NCBI GenBank assembly: GCA_013140575.1
Contig: JABFSN010000146.1
Coordinates: 1-32,870 of the forward strand
Origin: Phycisphaerales bacterium
GTDB lineage: Bacteria > Planctomycetota > Phycisphaerae > UBA1845
Direction: 5' to 3'
DNA: 32,870 nt
Positions within the stretch are counted from its first letter, which is position 1; every line of letters begins with the position of its first letter. The notes below the pieces were generated by a model. It saw only the letters and a list, made by a program, of their open reading frames with translations. It did not search any database and was not told the DNA's origin. Position numbers and translations under genes: made by a program. Of the stretch, positions 26,385-32,870 are shown piece after piece.

Positions 26385-27128
26385 GGCGCGTCCCTTTCGC
26401 GGTGGGAAATCCCCGTCGATCGAATCCCGGATGGCGCCGCCGAAAACTACCCTTCACGCATGAACCGCGCCGCCATTCGGCAGCATACGGTCGGCCATCG
26501 TTCACGCAAGCCCGAATTGCGAACCGCCATCGTTTTCCGCGACCATCGGCTGCATCGAGACACGCAATTCCTGTGGAGCGAGATGACCAGCTACCTCCCC
26601 CCGAACCGGCGGTCCACCGTTTCAGGGCGTGCCTATTTGATCGGGCCGGTTTTTGATTTCCATCTTCATCCGCATCCGGTATCCCCGGAACGGCGTCGAA
26701 GACGAACGGCAACCGGGAAACGCAGGACTGCGGCGGATCGAACCACGCGCCCCGTCCGCAGGTTGAATCGACAGGCCCGGCGTCGGCGGGCCATATTCAA
26801 GGCGCCTCCAGGAGACGCCAACCACCCGCGAACGATCGGCGTCGAGGCGAATAAAACGTCATTCCGCGGACGCATAAACCGAACGATGCAAGGTCTCGAA
26901 AAACGCGAGAACGGTTGATGGGACGCGTTTCTTGATTGCTGCGGACGCACAAATAAAGTCAAATTCGTTTGGACCCGCCGATTCCCCTGACTTTTGGTTC
27001 TAGTGCCCTCATCGACCGACCGATACCACTCAACGCAGTCACTTCCGAGGGGAGGAGCCGGGCCGATCAAGCGTTCTGTGTTTTGGGAGGTGCTTCCCGA
27101 AAATCGTCATTTCTTAAGGAGCGCGCAG
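26385..27128. other. 744-base stretch without a recognised gene
   Basis: Six frames give only Arg-rich translations without a ribosome binding site or domain. Noted inside it: GGCGCCTCC-A-GGAGACGCC, nearly palindromic, at about 26801-26819, and a bent hairpin TTTTGGGAGG...CTTCCCGAAAA just ahead of the tiny ORF at 27129. This may be a leader for the tiny ORFs, or decayed coding sequence. Confidence 0.5.
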
Positions 27129-27206
27129 ATGATGGGGACACTGGTAATGTGGCTTGTCGAACTGTTCGGGCCGCTCGGTGCATTCATCGATCAGATCCCT
27201 GCATGA
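27129..27206 (+). CDS. Candidate 25-residue hydrophobic small protein
   Basis: ATG 27129 follows TAAGGAG (27115-27121) at a 7-base spacing, seven of the eight bases of the anti-ribosomal consensus. Translation is MMGTLVMWLVELFG then PLGAFIDQIPA, with an amphipathic/hydrophobic helix and a Pro-containing tail. Its TGA overlaps the ATG of the next small frame (ATGA at 27203). No homologue is known to me; it could be a membrane microprotein or type I toxin-like peptide. Alternatively a chance ORF behind a good ribosome binding site. Confidence 0.4.
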   Translation: MMGTLVMWLVELFGPLGAFIDQIPA

Positions 27207-27235
27207 AGGAACCCCGCAGTAAGGAGACCCCGACC

Positions 27236-27286
27236 ATGGTGATACTGATTACCCAGATCGAGGAGATCATCGCCGCGACGCGGTAA
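27236..27286 (+). CDS. Candidate 16-residue peptide (MVILITQIEEIIAATR)
   Basis: ATG 27236 follows a second TAAGGAG (27220-27226) at a 9-base spacing. The peptide alternates hydrophobic and acidic residues and could form an amphipathic helix. A longer alternative starts at ATG 27203 (27 residues, overlapping the stop of the first tiny ORF). It is downstream of it in the same transcript, and a GGTGCCA-TTACG-TGGCACC hairpin follows at 27349-27367. Confidence 0.35.
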   Translation: MVILITQIEEIIAATR

Positions 27287-27348
27287 TCGCTCGCGGCCGC
27301 TCCCCGATCGACAAATTGAGTCGCGCGTGCCCGATGGGCCGATCCGCA

Positions 27349-27367
27349 GGTGCCATTACGTGGCACC
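27349..27367. repeat. Hairpin GGTGCCA-TTACG-TGGCACC
   Basis: A perfect 7-bp stem 63 bases after the tiny ORF stop; no T-run follows. It may end the small transcript or be a repeat. Confidence 0.45.
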
Positions 27368-27430
27368 CACAGCGCCGCGGCGCTCGTGGCCTGGCCAACC
27401 CGGCCACGTTCCGGCGAACGTGAATTCGTT

Positions 27431-27517
27431 CGTGCGAGAATCCCCTCCTCGCTCGCGCGAGAATCGCTCGTGCGAGAATCCCTTCTCGCACGTCCGTCGG
27501 CGGGAATCCCTTCCCGC
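27431..27517. repeat. Cluster of palindromes with GAATCCCTTC core (second copy of the 16867 family)
   Basis: Units are CGTGCGAGAATCCC (27431), CGCGAGAATCGC (about 27455), CGTGCGAGAA-TCCC-TTCTCGCACG (27469-27492, perfect 10-bp stem) and GCGGGAA-TCCC-TTCCCGC (27500-27517). The last is the reverse complement of 16867-16884 with one mismatch. Confidence 0.75.
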
Positions 27518-27571
27518 GGCTCGGCGACCCGCACGGTCGACGCCCTCGCGGCCACGCCCGAACGGTGACGA

Positions 27572-28339
27572 TCAACCGGGAAACGATTCCACCGGCAGGC
27601 CCGTCCGATCCCGCACCCGGTCGGCGATCCGCGCCACTTCCGCGTCGTCGAGCCGCGTCACGTACCCCTGCGCCGGTGGACGTGCGACCGTGTAGACCTG
27701 CACACATGCGAGTCGCCCGCCCCCGACCACGATTTCGCTCAGCCGGCCGACGTACGCATCAATCTCCGCGTCGGACGGCGGCGCATCATGAACCCGCATG
27801 AACAACGATTGGATCACCACCGGTCGGACGCGCGCGGCGTGCACGATGTTTTCCACGACGTGGGCCAGCGGGTAGTTCGGCCGGTTGATGAGCCGGTAAT
27901 AATCCTCCGTTCCCGCATCCAGCTTCGCCCAGATTTCGCCGTGCGAACCGTCCATGATTTCGAGTCCGCGTACCACCGCCGGCCGCGTCAGATAGCACGC
28001 GTCCGTAATCAGGACCGTTTTGACCCCGCCGAGATTTCGCGCGCGTTTCAATTCCGCGACCATCGCCACGGCGTCGGCGAACTGTGGACACGTCGTCGGC
28101 TCGCCGTCGCCGCTGAACGCGATGTCGTTCAACCGCCGAAATGTGGGGGGTGTCGCGGCGAATTCGGGCTCGCTGAACAACGCACCGGTGACTGCGGTCT
28201 CGACTAGCGCTTCCAATTCCCGTCGCAAAACCGCGACGTCGACCGTCCGCACTCGCGGAACTCCGGTGCGATCGACTTGGCAATAAATACAGTCAAAATT
28301 GCACGCAGCATCGGGGTTCAGGTTTACCCCTATGCTCAA
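27572..28339 (-). CDS. Radical SAM protein with abnormal 5' end
   Basis: 255 residues from TTG 28339. CNFDCIYCQVDR gives the [4Fe-4S] CxxxCxxC motif; FSGDGEPTTCPQF and KLDAGTEDYYRLINRPN match a family of single-domain radical SAM proteins of unknown substrate. In-frame sequence continues 35 codons upstream to 28444 with RDWRGFLYAYPVISRRSRG, then SIGVNLNPDAACNF, exactly the expected family N-terminus, but no ATG, GTG or TTG occurs there before the stop at 28445-28447. Either initiation uses a rare codon (for example ATT), or a base change or assembly error removed the start. It is convergent with none, and divergent from rpmE. Confidence 0.78.
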   Translation of the reverse strand: MSIGVNLNPDAACNFDCIYCQVDRTGVPRVRTVDVAVLRRELEALVETAVTGALFSEPEFAATPPTFRRLNDIAFSGDGEPTTCPQFADAVAMVAELKRARNLGGVKTVLITDACYLTRPAVVRGLEIMDGSHGEIWAKLDAGTEDYYRLINRPNYPLAHVVENIVHAARVRPVVIQSLFMRVHDAPPSDAEIDAYVGRLSEIVVGGGRLACVQVYTVARPPAQGYVTRLDDAEVARIADRVRDRTGLPVESFPG

Positions 28340-28418
28340 TCCGCGGCTTCGCCGCGAGATGACCGGGTAAGCATACAGAAACCCCCGCCAGTCGCGCGGA
28401 TGATGACGGTGGTCACGG

Positions 28419-28441
28419 ATTATAACGTCTTTATTTATAAT
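28419..28441. promoter_or_regulatory. AT-rich promoter-like island between radical SAM gene and rpmE
   Basis: TATAAT occurs on the minus strand at 28419-28424 and on the plus strand at 28436-28441 in an otherwise high-GC stretch. No good -35 box is spaced 17 bases from either. The minus-strand -10 would start RNA at about 28412, inside the 35-codon open extension of the radical SAM frame. Confidence 0.35.
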
Positions 28442-28444
28442 TAC

Positions 28445-28815
28445 TTAACTCGCTTTTGAGCCGCCTTCGCCCGCCTTCGACAGCACTCCTCGATTCTATC
28501 TCGGAATCCGATCGATGGCACGAATGGCGTTTGGTTAATAAGGAAATCGACGGGCCGAACGAAATAGCCGCCGCCGGTCTCGACATTGATTGGTTGTACG
28601 GGGGCTGCCGGCAACCCTGTTCGCTGAAACCGTTTTGACCGGTGCCGGTGACGTCGGCTCGCCCACTGGCATCGGTGTACGCCCACCCTCTTGTCGGAAG
28701 AGGGTGGGCACTTTCATGCGCACTCCCGGGACCGGTACGGACCGAATATTGCGTTTGCATGTCCGTCGGCTATACTCCCGGCGGGCGGCGGGGTTCGCCC
28801 CCACGGAGTTGCACC
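28445..28815. other. Gap before rpmE with a strong hairpin
   Basis: GCCCACCCTCTT-GTCGG-AAGAGGGTGGGC (28681-28709), a perfect 12-bp stem, lies 107 bases before the rpmE start; the bases after it are not T-rich. Possible leader structure, terminator of an upstream transcript, or dispersed repeat. An ORF of 60 codons starting at 28456 lacks a ribosome binding site and is not called. Confidence 0.5.
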
Positions 28816-29067
28816 ATGAAAAAAGACATCCATCCCAAGTACATGGACGCGGTGGTCCGCTGCGGTTGCGGCCACACGTTCGAAACCCGCAGCACCCTGG
28901 CCACCATCGCCGTCGAAATCTGCTCGGCCTGCCACCCGTTCTTCACCGGCACGCAGAAATTCATCGACACCATGGGCCGGGTACAACGATTCCAGAACAA
29001 ATTCGGCGGCAAGTACTTCCAGCAGGCCGACAAGCAGACCCCAGCGTCGCGCAAGGTCCGGCATTAG
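28816..29067 (+). CDS. rpmE: Ribosomal protein bL31
   Basis: 83 residues from ATG 28816, with GGAG 8 bases upstream. [42 protein letters not shown] and [10 protein letters not shown] are the bL31 signature; Cys16, Cys18, Cys36 and Cys39 form the zinc-binding type of L31, implying it is the zinc-dependent form. It binds the 50S central protuberance. It precedes prfA by 277 bases in the usual rpmE-prfA order. Confidence 0.95.
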   Translation: MKKDIHPKYMDAVVRCGCGHTFETRSTLATIAVEICSACHPFFTGTQKFIDTMGRVQRFQNKFGGKYFQQADKQTPASRKVRH

Positions 29068-29201
29068 CTACAGTTACATTCGGCACACCACGGGCATGGG
29101 GTTCGACGCATCGATCATGGCCGCGTGGCGTTTGATTGCGCGGATGCCGCAACTGCGATAGGTCCGCCGATTGATCTACGAGTGCCGATGGGTGGCACGT
29201 T

Positions 29202-29227
29202 TCAGAACCCCGGATGCAAGTCCCGGG
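29202..29227 (-). repeat. TTCTGA-tailed hairpin repeat, copy C (minus strand)
   Basis: Read on the minus strand it is CCCGGG-ACTTGCAT-CCGGGG then TTCTGA; the loop ACTTGCAT and the tail match copy A while the stem bases differ yet still pair (CCCGG with CCGGG). Confidence 0.5.
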
Positions 29228-29282
29228 CCGAAGTAAAACCGGCGTCACGACGGTTGCGGTTGTGGATGCCGACACCACCCAG

Positions 29283-29309
29283 CCCGCCGCATGTGTGACG
29301 GGTTCTGAT
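29283..29309 (+). repeat. TTCTGAT-tailed hairpin repeat, copy B
   Basis: CCCGCC-GCATGTGT-GACGGG then TTCTGAT, 36 bases before the prfA start. Stem has one mismatch. Related to 17142-17168. Together with copy C it accounts for most of the structure in the 29068-29344 gap, where no gene is seen. Confidence 0.6.
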
Positions 29310-29344
29310 CAGACGCGGCGGCGGGCAACCGATGGTGATGGATC

Positions 29345-30439
29345 ATGGTTCAATCCGTTGACGACCGGCTGATTGAATTGCTGCAGGGGCTGTCCGACCG
29401 CCACGACGCGATCATGGAGCAGCTCAACGACGCGGCCGTCGCGTCCAACCCCGGCAAAAGCATCGAACTATCGAAGGAGGCCGGCAGAATCCGCCGGCTG
29501 GTGGACCCGTTCCGCATGTTTCGCAAGGTGCGGCAGCATCTGGGTGAATCGCGGACGCTGGCGACCGACTTGTCGCAGGACGCCGACCTCCGCGAACTGG
29601 CGTTGGCCGAAATCGACGACCTGCAGGCCGATCACGACGCCCGCCTCGAAGCGCTCAAGGAGCGCATGGTCACCAACGAGGACGCGGCCATCTCCTCGCT
29701 CATCATGGAAATCCGCGCCGGCACCGGCGGCGAGGAGGCCGCGTTGTTCGCCCGCGACCTGTTCGAAATGTATCTGCGTTACTGCGACACGCAGAAGTTC
29801 AAGGTCGAGGTCATCGATCAGTCGGCCAGCGACATGGGCGGCTTCCGCGAAATACTGTTGAACATCCGCGGCGAAAGCGTCTTCACCTATCTCGGCTACG
29901 AGGGCGGCGGGCATCGCGTCCAGCGCGTGCCCAAGACCGAATCGCAGGGCCGCGTACACACGTCGGCCGTCACGGTGGCCGTTTTGCCCGAGCCGGAGGA
30001 GATCGACATTCAGATCAACTGGGAGAAGGACGTGGAGGAGTTCGTCTCCCGCGCCGGCGGACCGGGCGGGCAGAACGTCAACAAGGTCTCGTCGGCCATC
30101 CGCCTGGTGCACAAGGAGACGGGCATCGCCGTGTCCATGCGCGACGACAAGTCGCAGCACAAGAACCGCTCGAAAGCCCGCCGCATCATGACCGCGCGGT
30201 TATACGATCATTTTCATTCGGCCGCCGAAAACGAACGCTCCGCCGCCCGCAAGAAGATGATCGGCTCCGGCGACCGCTCCGACCGCATCCGCACGTACAA
30301 TTTTCCGCAAAACCGCTGCTCCGACCACCGCATCAACCTCGACCTCCACTGCCTCGACCGCATCATGCTCGGCGACCTCGCCCCGCTCATCACGGCGTTG
30401 CAGACGCACGACAAGCAGGAACGGCTTAAGGCGCTGTAG
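29345..30439 (+). CDS. prfA: Peptide chain release factor 1
   Basis: 364 residues. RAGTGGEEAALFARDLFEMY, then GGGHRVQRVPKTESQGRVHTSA with the tripeptide Pro196-Lys-Thr198 (the PxT that reads UAA/UAG in RF1, not the SPF of RF2), and GGPGGQNVNKVSSAIRL with GGQ at 241-243, which promotes peptide release. GGQNV replaces the GGQHV of E. coli; this variant occurs in other phyla. The start ATG 29345 has no clear ribosome binding site. It follows rpmE; prmC, the GGQ methyltransferase often next in line, is absent here and accessory DNA begins instead. Confidence 0.95.
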   Translation: MVQSVDDRLIELLQGLSDRHDAIMEQLNDAAVASNPGKSIELSKEAGRIRRLVDPFRMFRKVRQHLGESRTLATDLSQDADLRELALAEIDDLQADHDARLEALKERMVTNEDAAISSLIMEIRAGTGGEEAALFARDLFEMYLRYCDTQKFKVEVIDQSASDMGGFREILLNIRGESVFTYLGYEGGGHRVQRVPKTESQGRVHTSAVTVAVLPEPEEIDIQINWEKDVEEFVSRAGGPGGQNVNKVSSAIRLVHKETGIAVSMRDDKSQHKNRSKARRIMTARLYDHFHSAAENERSAARKKMIGSGDRSDRIRTYNFPQNRCSDHRINLDLHCLDRIMLGDLAPLITALQTHDKQERLKAL

Positions 30440-30554
30440 TTATGGCATCGCGACGCTCAGGCCTGTCCGTGGGTTCTTGGAGGTCGGGGCATCGACCCGG
30501 CGTTTCCAATGCCCCCATTCCTTCGCGCATTCGTGCCCGGCGGTTCGTCCTTTT

Positions 30555-31379
30555 TCACGCTGGTGACCTACCGGCCTTGCGAATCGACGCGGGAATTCGA
30601 GCTCGGTGTTTTCCAGCGTCCAAGTGTGCGACATACGCGAGCAGAACTTGCACTGCCTCCTCCGCCCTCACAAAGCGGAGAGTTCCGCCAAAGACGCCAA
30701 GAATTCCCAGCGAGAAAAGGAGAATAATGAGCGAAATCCAGTCAAACGTGCGCGATGTGATTAACCAGCAAATCAAGCCAGCCAAGCTGAAAACAACTCC
30801 GCCCGTCGCTGCCCAAATCATTCCGACAAAAAAACGAACTCTCGCTTCAAGGACTTGCGTAAACGCAAATGCGGAAGGCTGATCCATACACAGGACGAGC
30901 TTCCAATAATCAAACGCGACGACGGCGCTGGAGGTCGTCGGAGGGAACCAGTTGATGTGCTTTACTGTGGAATCGTTGTCACGCAAATCTCGTAGGCTGA
31001 CTCGAAGGACTTCCGGATAGGGAAACCCGCGTGCGCGACGGACTCTCTGCTTCCAGTAGCTCTTGTACCGTAATCGCAGAAGTTTGAGGCGGGCAATTCG
31101 AACAAGTTTGTTGCAACACCCGTCGGTTGGACCAACGACGAACGCCCGGGGAATGTTTCCGAGAAGATACGCTATAAAGACGATCGATAGCAGATTTGGC
31201 CAATCTCTGAACTTGTTCGCCACCGCAGTGAACACAGAATCAGGAGCCCGGTTGCCCGGATTTACAATCAGCAGCATCGACGACAGGACGATGTAGAATC
31301 CTGGAAGAAGAACCCCAAAGAAATCTACTTTTCCGAAACGCGGCAGTAGGGAAGTCACGGAGTTTCTCTCTTGAACCAT
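30555..31379 (-). CDS. Four-helix membrane protein of unknown function, lower GC
   Basis: 274 residues. Hydrophobic helices at about 18-38 (FFGVLLPGFYIVLSSML), 62-82, 185-210 and 215-238; a basic, Arg-rich cytosolic loop lies between the second and third (with LKLLRLRYKSYWKQRVRRARG). I recognise no family. Its base composition is visibly more AT-rich than the neighbours. Start ATG 31379 is one base after the NUDIX stop (TGA at 31380-31382), so translation is coupled. The setting beside an integrase remnant and a tRNA fragment suggests recently acquired DNA. Confidence 0.65.
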   Translation of the reverse strand: MVQERNSVTSLLPRFGKVDFFGVLLPGFYIVLSSMLLIVNPGNRAPDSVFTAVANKFRDWPNLLSIVFIAYLLGNIPRAFVVGPTDGCCNKLVRIARLKLLRLRYKSYWKQRVRRARGFPYPEVLRVSLRDLRDNDSTVKHINWFPPTTSSAVVAFDYWKLVLCMDQPSAFAFTQVLEARVRFFVGMIWAATGGVVFSLAGLICWLITSRTFDWISLIILLFSLGILGVFGGTLRFVRAEEAVQVLLAYVAHLDAGKHRARIPASIRKAGRSPA

Positions 31380-31952
31380 TCACATATCGGCGCGCCCCTG
31401 ATACAATCCGAGGAATCGTTGCATGGCGATTTGCTGATGGACAAAAGCCAGATCGGTCGGGACTGCGTCGACTGAATGCCATTGGAGTTCTGCGACATCG
31501 CTGCCGGCTTGAAAACGATCGGTCTCCGCTTGTGCGATGAACATGAGATTTACGGTCGCGGTTCGATGGGGTCCGTATTCGTCGGGGAAGGACGCGAAGT
31601 AACGGAACTCGCCCGGTCGGAGCGGCTCGCTCGCTCCCGCGGGAGCGGGGACCAATTGGAGAGACGTTTCTTCGGTTATTTCCCGCGCGACCGCCGCTTC
31701 CACCGTTTCGCCATTTTCAACAAAACCGCCGGGGATGTCATACATCCCTCGCTTCGGCTCCTCGCCACGACGGGCAAGAAGTATGCGCCCGGCGTGTTCG
31801 ATAATCACGCCGATGCATGGTTTGGGATTCGGATAGTCGACGAACCCGCACTGGGGACACTTTGCCCAGACGCCGTCCGCATGGCCGCTTGGTCTTTCGA
31901 GCTGCAGGCCGTCATACGGACAGAAACAGTACTTGAATTCGCGGGAGGTCAT
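31380..31952 (-). CDS. NUDIX hydrolase with partial N-terminal zinc ribbon
   Basis: 190 residues from ATG 31952 (a GTG at 32015 would add 21). The NUDIX box is GGFVENGETVEAAVAREITEETSL at about 75-98: Gly76, Glu82, Arg90, Glu91, Glu94, Glu95 are present, but the usual Gly after EET is Ser. The N-terminus has CFCPYDG and CPQCGFVDYPNPKPC, a NudC-like ribbon in which one Cys has been replaced by Asp, so zinc binding may be weakened. It hydrolyses nucleoside-diphosphate-linked compounds such as NADH or ADP-ribose; the specific substrate is unknown. It overlaps none but is coupled to the membrane-protein gene. Confidence 0.85.
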   Translation of the reverse strand: MTSREFKYCFCPYDGLQLERPSGHADGVWAKCPQCGFVDYPNPKPCIGVIIEHAGRILLARRGEEPKRGMYDIPGGFVENGETVEAAVAREITEETSLQLVPAPAGASEPLRPGEFRYFASFPDEYGPHRTATVNLMFIAQAETDRFQAGSDVAELQWHSVDAVPTDLAFVHQQIAMQRFLGLYQGRADM

Positions 31953-32029
31953 TCGCAACACTTCCCCAAGGTCACCACGATGCGCAGGGGAGAAATCAAT
32001 GCCGTCGTGAAACACAATCAGCGACCGCC

Positions 32030-32413
32030 ATGGTAACGCGGCGGGGCGGCGTTGTCAAAACCCGCCAGGCGGTTCGACCACGTGATGGACAATTTGTTCC
32101 GGCGGTCGACCGGCTGCTGGCCGTTGCCAAGAAGTGTTTGACGCGATTGGGTATGACCGGGCCGGATCGGGCAACACCGTATCGGCTGGTGGTCGAAGCC
32201 GGGTTGCGGGCGGATGAACTGCGGACGCTGACGTGGGCGGCGCTGGACCTGAACGCCAACGAGCAACGGGAAGCTGCGACGCGGACGCATCGCGTCCGCC
32301 CCGCCACTTGCCCCGATAGATATCGCGCGATTCGCGGCGAATCGTTGCGACGGGCTGCGACGAACCTGTCGCAAGTGCCGCAAGTTGTCATATCAATGGA
32401 ACGCATTCTTTAG
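32030..32413 (+). pseudogene. Tyrosine-recombinase (integrase) remnant
   Basis: About 127 residues remain in the frame. The segment VVEAGLRADELRTLTWAALDLNANE (seen in pieces: AGLRADELRTLTWAALDL) matches the box I region of phage-type integrases, where the Arg of GLR is catalytic. Box II (HxxR ... Tyr) is missing and the end is unrelated to integrases, so the gene is truncated or rearranged. The N-terminal part (RRGGVVKTRQAVRPRDG) is not recognisable. It points toward the tRNA fragment at 32461, as expected near an attachment site. No active recombination is implied. Confidence 0.6.
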
Positions 32414-32460
32414 CCGAAAAGGGCCATGAATTGCGAAATCGTGCGGCCGCTTGCATTGAC

Positions 32461-32506
32461 GCGCCGGGCAGGACTCGAACCTGCGACCGTCGGATTAGAA
32501 ATCCGC
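32461..32506 (-). pseudogene. 3' half of tRNA-Arg(TCT), likely attachment-site remnant
   Basis: On the minus strand the T-arm GCAGG-TTCGAGT-CCTGC (32468-32484), a 5-base variable loop, and an anticodon arm with loop TTTCTAA (32495-32501; anticodon TCT at 32497-32499) are intact apart from one outer mismatch. The acceptor half CCGGCGC follows, but no encoded CCA, D-arm or 5' acceptor strand is found upstream. Tyrosine recombinases commonly integrate into the 3' end of tRNA genes, so the fragment beside an integrase remnant is best read as an old att site. Confidence 0.7.
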
Positions 32507-32713
32507 GGTGCCGAATCCGTAACCGACGGTGAATCAACGGCTTGCGCGCCGACGGCCGAAACGCTTGGCGTTCTGCTTGGCGTTTTTCTGCCAAAACTGG
32601 CCGAAACCGACCCGGAATTGGCGGCCGTCGTCGCGGCGTGGCCGACGCTGCCGGATGCGATCCGGGCGGGCATCGTGGCGATGGTCCGGGCGTCTGGCCG
32701 CACTGGTGAATAG
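32507..32713 (+). pseudogene. Frame running through the tRNA fragment with an Ala-rich helical end
   Basis: Frame open from 32426 reads across the tRNA fragment (giving the artefact-like RRAGLEPATVGLEIR), then continues as ETLGVLLGVFLPKLAETDPELAAVVAAWPTLPDAIRAGIVAMVRAS. The second part has helical, conserved-looking character and resembles ends of integrase-associated small proteins in planctomycetes, from memory. No start codon lies after the tRNA piece. Treated as element debris; function unknown. Confidence 0.35.
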
Positions 32714-32870
32714 GGTCGGCCAAGGAGGTGCGAGTGGAACGTGATCCGCAATCGAGGCTGGTCGCAATGCGGCGGTAGGAGACCGGAGCGACGAACGCGC
32801 CGAGTTTTCACAAACAAATCCGCGACGGCGGGGTGGGGGGCGGGCGCGAACGTGCGCGAGGGTGCAGCGG
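32714..32870. other. End of window, no supported gene
   Basis: AAGGAGG (32721-32727) precedes GTG 32733, a 14-codon frame ending at a TAG (32775-32779). Too short and unlike any protein I recognise. It may be the remains of a gene start in the same element. Confidence 0.3.

Noticed and set aside
26460-26918. Plus-strand frame of about 153 codons in the 26385-27128 gap
   Set aside because: Highly Arg-rich, no ribosome binding site, no recognisable domain.
28456-28638. 60-codon frame on the plus strand upstream of rpmE
   Set aside because: TTG start without ribosome binding site and no similarity recognised.
32455-32530. Complete tRNA-Arg gene on the minus strand
   Set aside because: No D-arm and no matching 5' acceptor strand beyond 32506; only the 3' half is present.

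Overview
The window is high-GC bacterial chromosome, most likely from a planctomycete (possibly Phycisphaerae-like). This is inferred from gene content: a prepilin-type 'H-X9-DG' protein, DUF1573 fused to thioredoxin domains, very large secreted proteins with dockerin-like repeats, a DUF3311/sodium-symporter pair, and many families of dispersed palindromic repeats in the gaps. No rRNA, complete tRNA, CRISPR array or complete insertion sequence was seen.

Layout. 1-363 is the C-terminal end of a Gly/Asp-rich surface protein with a Cys-hydrophobic-Arg tail. 461-2680 holds a tandem-ACT protein, an orphan ParA-type ATPase and an overlapping VanZ-like membrane protein. 3153-5396 is a secreted DUF1573-thioredoxin-thioredoxin fusion with a strong intrinsic terminator. 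5782-9554 is a transport cluster: DUF3311 protein, sodium:solute symporter, CstA-family carrier. 10014-16502 holds three secreted or surface proteins: a pseudopilin-like protein, a 1346-residue PstS-like protein with dockerin-like repeats, and a smaller protein sharing its C-terminal domain types. On the minus strand, 21370 down to 17228 runs serS, SCO1, DUF420 and a di-haem cytochrome c: translation followed by cytochrome-oxidase assembly and periplasmic electron-transfer functions. 21590-24391 (plus) carries a membrane-anchored DegP-like protease and a cyclic 2,3-diphosphoglycerate synthetase-family protein behind a near-consensus promoter. On the minus strand, 26384 down to 24423 encodes a LysM/L,D-transpeptidase, a small protein and a nucleotidyltransferase. 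26385-27571 has no conventional gene but holds two very small ORFs with strong ribosome binding sites and a palindrome cluster. A radical SAM gene with an abnormal 5' end (minus) diverges from rpmE-prfA (plus). After prfA, where prmC often lies, comes accessory DNA: a lower-GC membrane protein, a NUDIX hydrolase, a tyrosine-recombinase remnant and the 3' half of a tRNA-Arg(TCT), which looks like an old integration site.

Most gene calls rest on recognisable motifs. Most promising for follow-up are the two tiny ORFs at 27129-27286, the leaderless 15-codon ORF and hairpin ahead of the cyclic-DPG synthetase-like gene, the radical SAM gene whose conserved N-terminus lies upstream of every canonical start codon, the paired cohesin/dockerin-like secreted proteins, and at least two palindromic repeat families whose copies differ by compensatory changes or strand. 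No experimentally known novel system is claimed.
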